Shown: positions 1-12,139, counted from the stretch's first letter. The stretch is DNA of 64,000 nucleotides from Datnioides undecimradiatus (GCA_008933995.1 WARS01000043.1:844501-908500); one strand, 5' to 3'. The notes: a model not told the origin generated them from the letters alone. Translations and numbers: made by a program.

Positions 1-420
1 GTTACGGTCAAGTATTTCGGACATATGGATTCCCACAAATTTCATGCCTTGCTCATGGATTATGCATTGTTTTGCTGCTTGTTAACGCTGCGATCTTAAC
101 AATTACAGTCTCATCCATTATCTACAAAAAGATTTTAACAAAGCGCGTCTAGGACGGCTCACCCACTCGTCACTCGAATCCCCATGAGATTCTGCACGCA
201 TGGTAGCGACTGCTTCACCCGGCCGGCCCATATCACTACTCTGACATGCATGAGGGGGGTCACTCTGGATGCGTCCCCACACTGCATTCAGTCAGATTTA
301 TTCCACTGTGATCTCTTTGCCATGTTATCCGAAATCTGTGTGTAATACAGTTATTCGTAAGGTCTGACTTCAAATCTTCGGCATCTGTATCGCATCAGTG
401 TATTTACTACTTCGTTGTGT
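1..420. other. Unique sequence, possible conserved non-coding block
   Basis: No credible reading frame is visible. The first 250 bases keep many CpG dinucleotides and lack simple repeats, which sets them apart from the AT-rich DNA that follows. This texture fits a regulatory element but proves nothing by itself. I recognise no gene, RNA or transposon here. Confidence 0.2.
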
Positions 421-1560
421 ATCCTTTGGCCCGATAAGGTCTGTTTGGATTGACTATATTTGTTGGTGCCTGTATTATCTTTCCAACCTCTCCGTCTGTA
501 TTACTGTATTGTAAACTGTTTCTGGACAATATTGACTAGGAGGAGTTTAAATAACAGCATGACCGTAAAGATCTGATTACAATAAGGCACATTGAATTGT
601 TGCCATAGAAATGTTGAAAATATGATATATTTAAATAAATATGGACCAGACAGTAACTTTTTGGAAAACTTTAAGATGCCATGTGACTGTTGACAGGGAT
701 CAATGCTATGACGAGTGGTTTTGGTTCGGTTCGTTGGCTTCTCTCCCTTTTGCATATCACGCATGTGCACGTGACACAGATGCACATGTGAATTACATCC
801 AGCTGTTGCTTCCATGGTAACATCCTTTTGACAGTTGTTGGCCGTACAATAAGGGGCCAACGAAGGGTAACGTGAAGAAAAACTGACATAAGCAATTTAA
901 AAACAACTTAAAATATATTAAATTTTGCCTTTACAAATATTTTATTAGGAAGGAAATGCCCATTTATTAGAACTTAGAGATTAAGAACAATGTGTTTTGC
1001 TGAGAAACAGTCAATGTCAACTGGTTACTACTTCTGCAGCAGTGTCTAAAGTATATCTGATATACACTTTTCATATACTGTCTATGAAAACAACTACTAC
1101 TGCCTTTGTAACAAGTAATACACTAAACAAGTGCATCTGCGATTTAGGTCACTCAGTGTGAGGACTCCTGCTCAACATTAGAGAGTGGCTACTCAATTAG
1201 GTACTCAGCAAACCGCTAGCTCTACAAAGCAAGAGTCTAAGGTCCTGACATACGGCTCTCCTTTCAATGCAGGACCAGACACACACTAACACACAACAGA
1301 TAAATCACACGAGATCAGATGACCTACCTGTCTCCCCCGTTAGTTTGACCTTGCTTCTAACAGCTACTCTTGTTCGACAGCTGCAAACGTAGCGCCGTGC
1401 TAACTGTGCTGCCCCTCTCGGGAGTTCTAGCTACCACTTTGCACTGTCTTGCTCCTTAAACTTAAGCTTCCCCCATATTGCTAAATAACCGGTCCCCGAA
1501 ATGGAGACTGTCACAGTTTAAAATAAAACAAGGAACAAATTCGTACAAACCCATGAGCTA
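421..1560. other. Intergenic DNA, nothing recognisable
   Basis: A minus-strand frame of about 119 codons crosses 501-860, but its translation is rich in Cys, His and Phe in no order I know and reads like translated non-coding DNA. The stretch near 1360-1480 has several CAGCT/AGCTG E-box-like words. No repeat family was recognised. Confidence 0.5.
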
Positions 1561-1606
1561 ATCCAACATGCCATGTATCTTATTACGCCGCTCCTGAGGA
1601 TTGAGA

Positions 1607-1623
1607 TTTTTTTTTTTTTTTTT
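1607..1623. repeat. Poly(T), 17 nt
   Basis: An uninterrupted run of T follows GAGA. It is followed at about 1668-1682 by a G-rich stretch with three G runs, one short of a canonical quadruplex. Confidence 0.95.
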
Positions 1624-2120
1624 CCATACAGCACATTAAGAGAGAATCAATTTGTCAGTCAGCAACGGGGAGGGGAGGGGGGTGTCATGGAGCATAGCAT
1701 ACGGGCTGGGATGGAGTGTTGCTCTATGGGTATCAGGTGTCTCCTGCACTTTTCAAGGGAGATGGTAATGCCAGCGTATGGGGCCTACGTGCAAATTAAA
1801 TGGAGAGACAGAAAAATGCATTATTGATCAGGATGATGCCAAAGTGTCTCGCTCACTGCACGGGATCAGGTTTAGGTACGGGGTAATTAATCCACAGGCA
1901 TGAATAAAGGCAGAGGAACTGATCTTCAACATCCCCCCTCCTTAACTCCCCCCTTTCCAGTCTCTATCCGACTCGTTCTTTGTTCAAATGTCTACTTCAT
2001 TCAACAGAGAAAAATAGGTCGCTAGCTTGTGGGCAAAACCGGTGGAAGGCACCACTGGGATAGCTAGAGCACACAGAAATGAACACCCATGCTCTTTCCT
2101 GTGCATAAACACTCACAGAG

Positions 2121-2137
2121 ACACACACACACACACA
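2121..2137. repeat. (AC)n microsatellite
   Basis: About eight AC units are uninterrupted, within a longer purine-rich AGAGACAC-type region reaching about 2190. The minus-strand frame across this stretch encodes only low-complexity Cys-Val/Ser-Val and is not a gene. Confidence 0.95.
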
Positions 2138-2401
2138 TAGAGGAATAGAAAGGGAGGCGAGAGATACAGAGACACACAGAGAGCACCTGGGTGCTTTTTT
2201 TTCTGCCACGCCGAGCAGAGCAGGTGTCAGTTTGATTCTCTGTGTGTCTTTTACTGTAATTACACACTGGAACCTGTTAACGATGTCATCAAATGCATTT
2301 CGACAACGAAAAAAAATAAAAAAAATTAAAACATAAAATCGTTTTACATAGCCTGGATCAACCAGAGAGATACTGTTTTCTTTTTTGGCCACCGTCTGAA
2401 G

Positions 2402-2720
2402 GTAAGATTTTTAAAGCTGCGATAATCAACTTTAAAAATGATATTACTTTTTTTTTTTTTTTAATGCCTGTACGTGAAATGGGTCACAATGGGCGGTGAA
2501 GCAATACTGCGTGTTTTCCTCAGGAGTGATTGGATCGTCATTTGTAAAATTAACAGAGAACTGACTTCACAAGAATGTTTGTACTTATCTGCTGGATGTG
2601 TTAATACGCAACAATGCGCGAACATGTTTGACATATTAGCACCTTTTACGTAAATGATACAATGTGATTTTCATTTTTTTTTTCCCCTTTCTTAATTGAA
2701 TGTTGATGGATTTCTTTCAG
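2402..2720 (+). other. Intron-like interval with consensus splice ends
   Basis: The interval opens with GTAAGA after CTGAAG, close to the vertebrate donor consensus. It closes with TTTCTTTCAG, a good acceptor with a pyrimidine run. The 319-nt length is ordinary for a fish intron. The downstream 74 nt (2721-2794) are open in two frames and end at CTGG|GTAAAC, a moderate donor. No family can be named for either translation. It could be a spliced non-coding or 5' UTR exon pair, or a chance pairing of sites. It contains a T15 run at 2448-2462. Confidence 0.15.
2448..2462. repeat. Poly(T), 15 nt
   Basis: An uninterrupted T run. It lies inside the intron-like interval and could reflect an old minus-strand retroposon tail, but no element body is recognisable beside it. 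Confidence 0.95.
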
Positions 2721-2799
2721 ACTTTTGTGAAATTGCACACTGCTCCATCCGTGGCCGCGCTGTCAGTTATGCTGCCTCCAAATTTCCGCACTGGGTAAA

Positions 2800-4870
2800 C
2801 TTTAAAAATGTTTCGACACAAACAGAAACAGCACGACGCCATAGGCAGAGAACTTGATCCGACAGGAGGCTCAGACTAGTCGCGTTCTACATCAACACAA
2901 TGAACAGATGGGCTAAGATACCTGCAGACCAAATGTAACATACTTTTCTAAGCTGCATGCAAGATTGTGAGGACTGCGTTTGGTAGCGTCGTCCTTTGAG
3001 GCATGACGAGCAGGCTGAAAGTTACAGCAAGCCCCAAGGGACCACATTACCAAACACGAAATTACAAGGAACTGACACCATTAACTTTAAATTTTAAACA
3101 TCTATTACACCGACTTTTATCCAGTGGGAAAACGCAACCAGCCACAGGAGAGTAACAAACACAACAAATACTGCAATACACCGCCGGTGCTAACCACAGA
3201 GGGGAAATTCGGCACGCGCGTTGTGGGGAATCTCTATAAAGTGGGCTTAATCAGTGGCATGAGTGCACAGTCTCACACAGTGAGTCTGGGTGCAGCATGT
3301 GCAGTGAGTCTTGTTTTGAGAGTCGTAAAAGTCAACAGCGCGTGTAATTCCCTCACACTCCAAAAGTAAAAAAAAAAAAAAAGATGCACAAAGCAGATTC
3401 CACTTGAATCAAAAGGTCTGTATTGAAGTTTTTTTTTAAAAGAAAGGCCTAAATGGTAAAGACAACCTTACTTCCTATTGCTGACACACAGTCCGGTTGC
3501 ATCTGCTCGTAGGATAAAGGATAAAGTCTTTTTTTTTTTCCTGTTTGCACTTCTTTAAATAAACAAATATTTGAATTTTAAAGAACCTGGGATGGATGTT
3601 ACACATTCGCCTTAAAAATACTGGTTGGCCGTAGACAATAGTCTATTTAGGAACGTTTTGTGACACGTATTCTTGTGATATACGGATATAGTTATATCAG
3701 AAATACTGATTGCAGTTGTCTTTTCCAGACCGCCTATACAAAATGATGCTGTTTTAGCTTAAATACTGGGATGTCAGTGACTTTTACAGCATTAAAAAAA
3801 AAAAAGGGACAAAGCTTCAACCCGAACAACCAAACTGTTTGCTTTTTGCATTTCAGTAACTATATAAAGGTTTTGTTCAGCTCCGTCATTCGTGAAATTG
3901 TGGAAAGTCTATTTATGCCAGCTGCCAAAGTTGGTCATTTAAATGCAGCATTTGACTGCAAGTTTTAGTGTGAACAGATAAAAATAGATCAACCAGTGTC
4001 ACCGGGGAAGACATATCATCATTAAAGTAATAGGTGGCGCATGAATAGAAGGTTTAACACTTCTCCTCAACATCTGCCGTGATAATGGCCTCATTTATGA
4101 AAATTGAAAAACATAATTATTCCTTCTTTATCTCCAAAACAATTGACTAGAGGAGCAGTTCTGAATACCTATCGTCACAGTGATTTGCCGTTTCAATTAT
4201 TCCGAACCAAAATGAACTGAAACAAATAAACACCAAACAGAAACGGCCCCATTGTTTGAATTTCCTGTCAGATAGCAGCACCTGCATTTCCACTGACTTA
4301 AATGGCAACGCTGAGTGATGCCTGTCACACGTGGTTTCCAACACTTGCAAATGAAACGTCGTGGTTATAGCCGCTCTAAATATAGTGCTGGCTCATAATT
4401 GAATAGAAAGGTGATGCTTTGATAGTTAGAATACATTTGCAAGTCATTATTTTCCTTGTAGATGCTGATATGGAGCAAATGGGCATCTTGATACACTTAC
4501 AGGTAGCAATATGAACAAGATCATTGCCGTTAGCCAGTATTGGCCTCATGCACCAACCACTACAAACATGTGTGGGCTGCCTTTCTGTGTTTTTCTCTTT
4601 TAATGCTCTGCACCCACATCCTGCATCATCTGCCAAGCACGTTCTTGTATTTGAAGTTCCTAGTTCCCTTTACAAAGGCAGACACTTCCTCGTGCATCAC
4701 AATCATAGACATCCAAAGAATGTCTTTGTGGATGTAATGCGCCCTTATTGACACAATCTCTCTCAAGCCTCCGCTTTATTTAAAATGCACACCGAGACAC
4801 ACACAAATTACGCAAAAACCACCCACCTCAGATACCACTTACGTTTTCCAGGACAACCGATCCATCCATC
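2800..4870. other. Intergenic DNA with small A/T tracts
   Basis: It contains an A15 run at 3368-3382, a T-rich tract near 3528-3538 and an A-run near 3793-3804. TAGGTGGCGC at 4031-4040 matches the core of the CTCF consensus, but the upstream CCA part is missing. Open frames of 60-90 codons at 4147-4751 overlap on both strands and have no recognisable domain. Confidence 0.45.
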
Positions 4871-5060
4871 TTTCAGCGTGTCACCCAATTAAAGCTTTTT
4901 GGAAATGATGAAATGAACCAATTAAGCAGTGCACTTCTGCTTGGGCAGAGACGCATCTCTTAATGGGTGAGATTCGCTTACAAGAATGCCATGTCCTCTC
5001 CACTTCATTATCATGCAGCTATTAGCCATCGCTCATATCAACTAGGGCTCACACTTACAC
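4870..5060. promoter_or_regulatory. Candidate conserved enhancer with paired homeodomain-type sites
   Basis: The word CCAATTAA occurs at 4885-4892 and again at 4918-4925, exactly 33 bp apart, about three helical turns. A short inverted repeat, AAGCAG at 4924-4929 and CTGCTT at 4937-4942, overlaps the second copy. TTAATGGG follows at about 4960-4967. ATTA-core words like these bind homeodomain proteins. The block has no repeats and no coding frame. Its role as an enhancer is inferred from texture, since conservation could not be measured. Confidence 0.3.
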
Positions 5061-6995
5061 CCAGCAAACGGGCGTTCATCCATGTGCTTTGGTGAATCAT
5101 AATGCACTAACACTTGAGTAACTGGAACACAACAGGAAACGATTCACTACTCTGTGCACATAGTCCTTCTATAAAACTCGATAGCAGTAGTTAAAATTAG
5201 ATCGTATGGGTTCAAGAGCATAAAAGACAATACTTGATCCTGGGCAAAGAAAAGTATGTGAGAGGGAACACTAACTGTGGTGGTCCCACAGTAAATAATA
5301 TGTATAATTATTCCCACTATACATTACAAGACATTTAGTTTGACAGTCTCGCATCTAACAACAAACCCTCTTGAGTCATGGTTTCTAGTATTGCTGGTGT
5401 TATGAGAGTCTGTAAACTCCTGAGGATCCTGCTGGGTATCACGCAGCATCACAAATTATCAGACTCCGAGGATATTAACGTTGTTTAGGTGGAAATGTAA
5501 TGATACGTTAGGGGTTGAGATTACGTTTTACCTGCCACCATGACAAAGAGTTTGTATTAAGACAGCATAAAGACTGTCTCATGCATAATGATTGCTGGGG
5601 CAGAAGCAAGACATATTGGAAATTTACGCCATATTGGGATATTTTTCTCAAACTTTACAATCATCTAATTTAAAGTTTGCATTAAGGGAGCGTGGAAAGT
5701 TAAGTAATTGCAAAAATATACATGAATACTGAGGGAAACCTGAGAGTCATGATTAAAATAGGAGACTTACAATGCAAAGTTCTTACAGTGCACTCACCAT
5801 AACATAATTAGAGGAACGGAAAATGAATGAGCAAGCAGAATGCTGCACGTTAGATTGCCAATAATGTGGCACCGAGATAATGTCAGTTCAGTTTGGGCTC
5901 AGTCAGCTTTGCCCAGGTCAGCTGACGCGCATGAGTCGAAAATGTCCTCTGCTGTAATCTGAAACTCATCTCTCCTTTTTGGAAAAATGGCGAGAAAAGA
6001 AAAACAGGCGCGCTTCATGTTCTCACCCTCCTATTTCCTCCCGATTCGCCCTGCCTCCTCTGATTTCCACCTCTGCCAGTGATCACTTTGAAAGTCCTCC
6101 TTTTCTTCCTTGGAATAAAAATAATACCTTTCCTCATTTCCTTATCGGTTTTTAAGCAACTCTTGATCATTATTCTTTTGATACGTGAATTTGTCTCCAC
6201 ATCTATTGTCGGAAAACATGTCGGGCGTTTATATTTGCACTTCATACAAACAACCCGGTTTTTGATTTTGGAGATCAAGGGATGTCATGTTGTTGCACTT
6301 ATGTACTGTCTTTTTATGAGGTTGATCTCAAGTAATACAAATCAGGTTCTCACAAGTGCACTGCGGAGTCCTGCCTTGCGATAACACGGCTGTGCAGTGG
6401 CATCAGGAAACTCTCAATGAGTTCTACCATCAACCCAAATCACTGCATCTGAAATCTCCATTTCGTCGCATTTCTTAATTATTTAAAGAATGCGCGCTCT
6501 AAAACTCATACTGCAACCATTTACATTTGTTTACTCACTGCCTTGACCACAGAAGCACTGCATTATCCATATTTTGCAGCGTATGCATGATCTCCCCATA
6601 AATATTTTAGTGGAAAGGTTTGAATCGTGGCCCTATAGAGTCAGAATGCAATGCAAACACATTTTCTGCAGATGAAAAAGAAAACATGTTTTTGTGCAAC
6701 AGAGACGTTAGAGCTGAAAGACAAGTTACCAGCAACGGCGACATGGGATAAAGTATGTATCATAGTAGTGAAGTGCAGCATAATAAATATATTTATACCT
6801 AATAGCCGTCAAAATATTCGCAAAAGTATCAACACATGTACATCACAGTCTTTTTTTTTTTTCCTTTGGCAATAATTAATGGGTGTTGCTCTCGGTCTCT
6901 TTGGAGTTTCCTGAAATAACAAACACATCGTGACGCGTTATCACAAACTACGTCTCCAAAGCCAAAAGAGGAACACATCAGAGGATCCCCTCTAA
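5061..6995. other. Intergenic DNA, unique, no gene seen
   Basis: Generally AT-rich with scattered TAATTA-type words. A 101-codon plus frame (6079-6384) and an 87-codon minus frame (6015-6278) overlap each other. Both have the hydrophobic or basic bias expected from T-rich and A-rich DNA, not from a protein family. A T-run lies near 6849-6862. Confidence 0.45.
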
Positions 6996-6999
6996 CTTG

Positions 7000-7260
7000 T
7001 AAATCTTATCCGCGTGCAGACCGTGGTGATTAAAATTCCAGCTTCGTAAATCTGTGTTGGAATATAAAAGACCGTCTTTATGGCTTAAAGGTAGCCATCT
7101 CTCTATGTTTTCTGTGTAATCGGAGCCTGCATGGCTAAGATTAGCAGGCCCCTCTAACGGCTCCTTGTATCTGACCCCCTGGATGTAGCTCCAGGGGGGC
7201 GCAGCCACTGTAGCCTCTGACGATGTGGGGGGAAAAAAAGACATGAAGGGAGAAGAGGGT
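7000..7260. promoter_or_regulatory. Candidate conserved non-coding block
   Basis: Compositionally balanced, repeat-poor sequence containing CCCCTGGATGTAGCTCCAGGGG at about 7176-7197, a quasi-palindrome with arms CCCCTGGA and TCCAGGGG. A minus-strand frame of 88 codons is open through it but has no family resemblance. It is either a regulatory block or a chance hairpin. Confidence 0.25.
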
Positions 7261-7621
7261 ACCTGAGAAGAGATTGCCTCTTCACTCCCCTTTCATTGAT
7301 TCCTCAGGATAAAAAAAAACAAAAAACCCACAATGTCTCAATAGGGGCGGCGCCGACGGTGAGATGAAGCACACGTTTGTACTTAGACTCACTCATTCAA
7401 CTGTTGAATAAACTCCTAATATAAAAAAAACCACTTTGTTCCCCAGAGATAAATCCTCCCCCTCATTTATGATTAAAGTGTATGGTTTTCATGTAGTTCA
7501 CAGCTGACATTTGTTCACCAGCATGAAAATACCCCCACAGCTTCCTCTGTTTACTCCTCCTTTCTACCCAGCCCCTTCTCTCCACAGGCCACATGCACCA
7601 CCGAGGACTCTTTTGTAAAGT

Positions 7622-7650
7622 CCCCCCCCCCCCACCCCCACCCTTCTCCC
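7622..7650 (-). other. G-quadruplex motif on the minus strand (C-rich on plus)
   Basis: The plus strand has C12, A, C5, A, C3, TTCT, C3. On the minus strand this gives four G runs of at least three with loops AGAA, T and T, a canonical intramolecular quadruplex pattern. The plus strand could form an i-motif. It lies in a stretch without genes, so a promoter role cannot be argued. Confidence 0.75.
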
Positions 7651-7739
7651 TCTCAAAATAAATGGTCACATGCCTTTTAGCTCTCATTTCATTCTTCCGC
7701 CAGATGGCAGGTTGGAGACGGACACTTTACACGGGGTAC

Positions 7740-7900
7740 ATGGCGACGTGCTCGTCCATCCATCAGGCTCATTTCAGTGTTAATGGGCAAAGTATCGCTT
7801 AATTTGTCTGTGATGAGGACATACTTAAAATGCTGACATTGTGTTCTCATTATATCATCAAAGAGCCACGGGCTAAGGCCACGAAATAATGGATCTTGAA
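7740..7900. promoter_or_regulatory. Candidate conserved non-coding block
   Basis: Repeat-free sequence with GTTAATGGG, GCTTAATTTG and AATAATGG homeodomain-type words in about 150 bp. It is followed by T-runs near 7926-7942 that mark a return to low-complexity DNA. The assignment rests on texture only. Confidence 0.2.
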
Positions 7901-8645
7901 AATAATACAGGAAATTTGGCCGTAGTTTTTTTTTTTTCTTTTTCGGCCATCAATCATTTTGGAGACTGAGGCATATTTTTTAAAGTCACAGCCGGGTTAT
8001 AAGCCTCGCTTTTCCAAATTAGAAAGCCCTGTAGATGATCCCTGTAGAAAAAATAAATAAAAAGATATAGATATTATGCATTTTAAATATAGGTTGTACG
8101 TATGTGTGCATGCTGCCCTTCTTTCTTGCTTTTTTCCCCTGTGTTGACTGTTTCTTTATCTGAAACGAGGGTTGAAGGATATGTTGTAAGGCATGTATAC
8201 GTATCATGTTCGAGTTTTGTAGTAAACGAAGACTGAAGGTGAAAAACATGTAGAAATTAGGGTTCAGTTTCCACTCACGTAGTCTAACCACACAGTAGAT
8301 GTTCAGTCCCTATTAATGTCAAAGGATCGGAGACAGTAACTTGACCTTTCTAAGATCATGCTGACTCAGACGTGTAAGTGGGAAGATTTCTAATAAAGAA
8401 ACCGAAGCACTGAAAGGAGGAAGCATTAAAAAAATAATAAATAAAAGAAACCAATAGCTGAACAGGGTTTCATGAAGCCTATATCCCTTGAAGAAAAACA
8501 TCACAGTTTAGGGTCATGGCAAGCCATACGTACACTAATCTTGACATTATTTCCACTACCAGAGACATGACTGATATTCAGACATGAGCACAAAGACAAG
8601 GTAATCAGAGAAGGCGCCAGCAGGAATGCGGTGCTGTCAAATGTC
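7901..8645. other. AT-rich intergenic DNA
   Basis: Contains T-runs and A-rich patches such as AAAAAATAATAAATAAA near 8428-8444. The frames found here (61-90 codons, minus strand) are Phe- and Leu-rich products of T-rich DNA. Nothing recognisable. Confidence 0.5.
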
Positions 8646-8649
8646 TTAT

Positions 8650-9180
8650 TACTGCATCAACCAGGAGAGGCGTTTGCCTTTGTTGGACCTTTGACCTTTA
8701 CACGTGAAAGGCGACTGGAAGACATATTGCATAATGTCACTTCCAGATTCGCGACACATGCATACATACTGCTTTGAATGAGCAGAACACATCGACTATT
8801 CATACAGTGAAAATAGCACGTGACCTTGGAGCAATCGCTGCTTCGGTCGCTCATTTTAAAATCTCTTCTCTCCTTCACCTATTGCTTAGACATTTCACAT
8901 AAGCACGCCGCCGCATGAATGTATTTGTATGTGACTGGCCATAACTATGTATGCATTACATTTATAGCAAATGAACTGTGAGCCTGATGCATATTCATGA
9001 GACGTGTCCTTAAGGGATAAATCGATTATTTTCTTTCTTTGTTTACTATGATGCCGTATGTGGCGCCGCGTGAATAGAAAAGCTGTCACTGCTTTTCTGC
9101 GGCATTTCAGAGCACTTCGATCAAAATACCAAAACAGGGTAATTAAAATGTCTTCCTTCCCTCCAAGACACAAATGTATG
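8650..9180. promoter_or_regulatory. Candidate conserved non-coding block with POU and CUT-type words
   Basis: ATGCATAT at 8987-8994, continuing into TCATGA, resembles a POU-factor octamer variant. AAATCGATTA near 9019-9028 resembles a ONECUT/CUX site. Several CpGs are kept (CGCCGCCGC near 8906-8914 and GGCGCCGCG near 9062-9070). No frame encodes a recognisable protein. The combination is typical of developmental enhancers, but this is inference. Confidence 0.3.
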
Positions 9181-10840
9181 CATTTCGCCAGATGAGTCAG
9201 AGCGCAGAGTCTCGCACTAGCAGCGCACCTGGAGCCGGTCGTGATTCAGTCTTTCGCTCAAGGGCATTTCATAAGAGATGGCTATATTTTGGATCAAACG
9301 CGTGACATTCCAATCAGGAGATGGTTCTGCTAAGCACCCGGCCATACATACCTGCTGCCCCTGCGTGATTAATCAAAAATATTTGACACGTACAGGTTTA
9401 TTCAATTATCCCTCATGCCAGCGAGCAGGGGAAGTTTCCAAGACCCCCGGGGCAGAGAAGTTCTGGCTTCGAGGATTCAAAAGAAACCAGAAGTGCGGTT
9501 AAATAGGGCAGCACAACAGCTGGCTTTTCTCTGTAGAGATTTGAATAAATATTTCATGATGGTATAGTATCTGGGATAACACACACACACACACGTGGTT
9601 TGGCAGTATTGCATGGTTTTGGCATCACAATAGCTATTGTGTGGGGCAAACAAAGATGTGTACACGTTAGCACATATCTTGGTAGAGCTGGCGTGGCTTG
9701 GAAACGCCTTTGAATGGGGTGCGGGACGTCTGCTGCTAAAGCATACGCCAGGGCATCTGGGCTCTAACATCTGGACGCGATTCTGTTGAAATTGGGCAAC
9801 AAACGTTCGATGTTTTCACCTGAATTAACATAAAGCGATGCATTTAGTGGTCGAAAGAACCATAAGGTGGCAACTGCGTTTTGCGCGCTGGCTGGAAAAC
9901 GGCTTTGGGAGCTCCGAGCTCCGGAAACAAAAGTAGCATGTGGTCTTTGATGGATGTTTCCACTTAAACCTTACAGCCCCACCAGTACAAATTTTTGCAA
10001 CATGGTTGACCTCTGCAGTAAATCAGCCTCTAATTTCAACCTATTGAGTTACAAAGGATCACAATTTGTTCCCCAATTTCTTGCATCAGTGAGTTACAGA
10101 GCCTCTACACTTCTTTAAGTAATCTCTGTTGATTTGTTTCAGGAAGTCTGTTTCCTGACGGTTGGCGTGCTGTGGTATCAGAAATGACCTGTTTTGTGTA
10201 TCTCACCGTGTGTTAAACAACAACTGTTGTACATCCGATTATAGGTCAATCATATTGTTCACATTGTTTAAGCAAATTCTTGCTGCTTATGGCCTTTAAA
10301 GCATTTTGCGGTCAAGATAAAACACCTATAAAAAGATGTCGATTGTATTTGTAGCAGCATGTGATTACACTACACATGTATTTATTCCAGGTTAATCTCA
10401 TAAGATTTTGCAATGCGTTCAATCACGATTACTGAAACATTATTCCATTTTCATCATTAATTTGGTTGGAATAAGAAAACGTGTTTGTTTTTCGGCCCTT
10501 TTAAATGTGCAAAGCGCAATCTGGCAGCACATCAATTGTGTTGGACCACTTTTGCTTGGTGATGCACGACGATCTTTAATACAGCAAAATTGATTTTAAC
10601 CACCTTATTTATACACAGCGCGACTGGCTTGTTGCTTATTTCATGAGAAGTTTGTAAAACACATGAAGAAATATAGATTTTAACCAGTTTTAATCACCGG
10701 TTTCTTGAAGCCGACTAACATGTCAAAATAAGTATCAGTATGGAATGAAAATGTTTACGTTCCTATTTTATAAGTATAAAGATATATAACCTGGGTCTAC
10801 CACTGCTGTGAAAGATGAATAAAGTCCCCTTAATCTTCCC
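9181..10840. other. Intergenic DNA
   Basis: Unique sequence with a (CA)n tract at 9579-9594 and GGGAGCTCCGAGCTCCGG near 9907-9924, a local duplication of GAGCTCC. Frames up to 97 codons lack any domain. A POU-type ATTA-rich patch near 9840-9900 was judged too weak to call. Confidence 0.45.
9579..9594. repeat. (AC)n microsatellite
   Basis: Eight uninterrupted AC units followed by GTGG. Confidence 0.95.
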
Positions 10841-11340
10841 ATATTGGCCCCATCCTAATGTCTTGAGGGTTCCTCCTGAATATTGAATTGCTCTAACCCT
10901 GGCATTGGAAACAGCGGTGCAACGGGAATTATGAATACTTCAGCAGACTATGAGAAAAACAAATGTTCAGGCAGCATCAACAGATTAAGATCTTTAAGTA
11001 ATTAGTTGTTTAACTGAAATCTACTGCTTGTTTGTATTTATATGAGCGCAAATTATGTGTGCCGACTACTGTTTGTTAATGTGCACATAATGCAATGCGT
11101 TATAATTTTGATGCGAGAGCCAAAGTATATCTAGTTCTCCCAAGCCTGTGGCAGGAATTCGTGCTCTCGCGCAATGATGGATGCAATTGACTGCAAACTG
11201 CCTCCGCTGCCATTTAATGGTTTGTAATCAGAGATGTCGAGCGGCAACTTTATCATCTGCAACAGTGAGGGAGTGCCTCACCTGTTGTATTCCTCTCTCG
11301 TTACTCATGCAAATATACATAATGGTTACAAATGAATAGT
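10840..11340. promoter_or_regulatory. Candidate conserved non-coding block with octamer site
   Basis: A perfect POU octamer ATGCAAAT lies at 11307-11314, followed by ATACATAATGG. Upstream are GATGCAATTGAC and CCATTTAATGG (arms CCATT/AATGG). The block has no simple repeats and keeps CpGs such as CTCTCGCGC. No coding potential is visible. It resembles vertebrate developmental enhancers in texture; conservation was not tested. Confidence 0.3.
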
Positions 11341-11665
11341 GACACGATTCCTCCCTGTTAATTGGATGTAGAAGAGGAAACCGTTATGGCCTCTGTTCTT
11401 CTAGCTCCTTCTTTAAAGGGGGTTCACTGCGAGGAACGGGCATGGTGGGTGGGTGCTATAGTTGTTATGTGTATAACCACAAATGTCTGATGATTTGAAA
11501 AACAGGCAGATGACTTGTGGCGGTGTATTGCTCTTGTTTTGCACAGAAGGATAGCAAAAGAGTTGTTATGGATGTGCTCGCTGCTTGTTTTTCTTTGAGG
11601 TGAGGTCACAAGCCCAGATTGTTCCAGACCTCCTGCGTGGCACCACATGAGGTCCCGTTTGCGGA

Positions 11666-12136
11666 GTGCTAGAAGGATTACAGGGGGAAAAAAAACAAAA
11701 AACAAGAACCTGTGCCGAAACTGTCTTTCCTCAAACAATATACTCTAAAGTGGTTTTAGCTCAATTACGGTTCGCCAGATCCATAATTATCGGAGTGACT
11801 TTGGAAATGGCAGATAAACGATTACAGTTATTTTCCTTTTTAACAAATGCAAGCCATTTATCCTGCATTAGTGCTGAGATCCGGTCCCCACCTGGTGCTG
11901 GTGTAATAACAGATAGAACACTGTTTTTAAACGTGTCCGTGTATTTACAACAAAGGGGCGACATTTTTAATGGATCATATAATTTCTTATCTAATCACAT
12001 GTTAAAACATTTTGTGATGTACTCCAGACACTGGAGGCAAAAATCTGATCTGAAGGGACCGTTTTACCACCGGCTACTGAATCATAGCCTCAGAGAACAG
12101 TCCAGACACCCATTAATCCAGATGTTTCTCATATAA
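11666..12136 (+). other. Open frame in probable conserved non-coding DNA
   Basis: A frame of 156 codons is open here, starting at GTG. The first ATG is at 11807, in a fair context (G at -3, G at +4), leaving 110 codons ending in TAA or TGA-type stop context at 12136. The product has no signal peptide, no domain I know and random-looking composition. The DNA contains TAATTA (11784-11789), CAGATAA (GATA-type) and many AT-rich words characteristic of ultraconserved elements. I favour non-coding over gene. A single-exon orphan gene cannot be excluded. Confidence 0.25.
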
Positions 12137-12139
12137 TGC

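Noticed and set aside
1668-1682. GGGGAGGGGAGGGGGG as a quadruplex
   Set aside because: Only three separable G runs.
2064-2392. Minus-strand frames across the (AC)n region
   Set aside because: Translations are low-complexity Cys-Val-Ser repeats produced by the microsatellite.
8611-8637. GGCGC...GGTGCTG resembling an RE1/NRSE
   Set aside because: Half-site spacing is wrong and the left half deviates at most positions.
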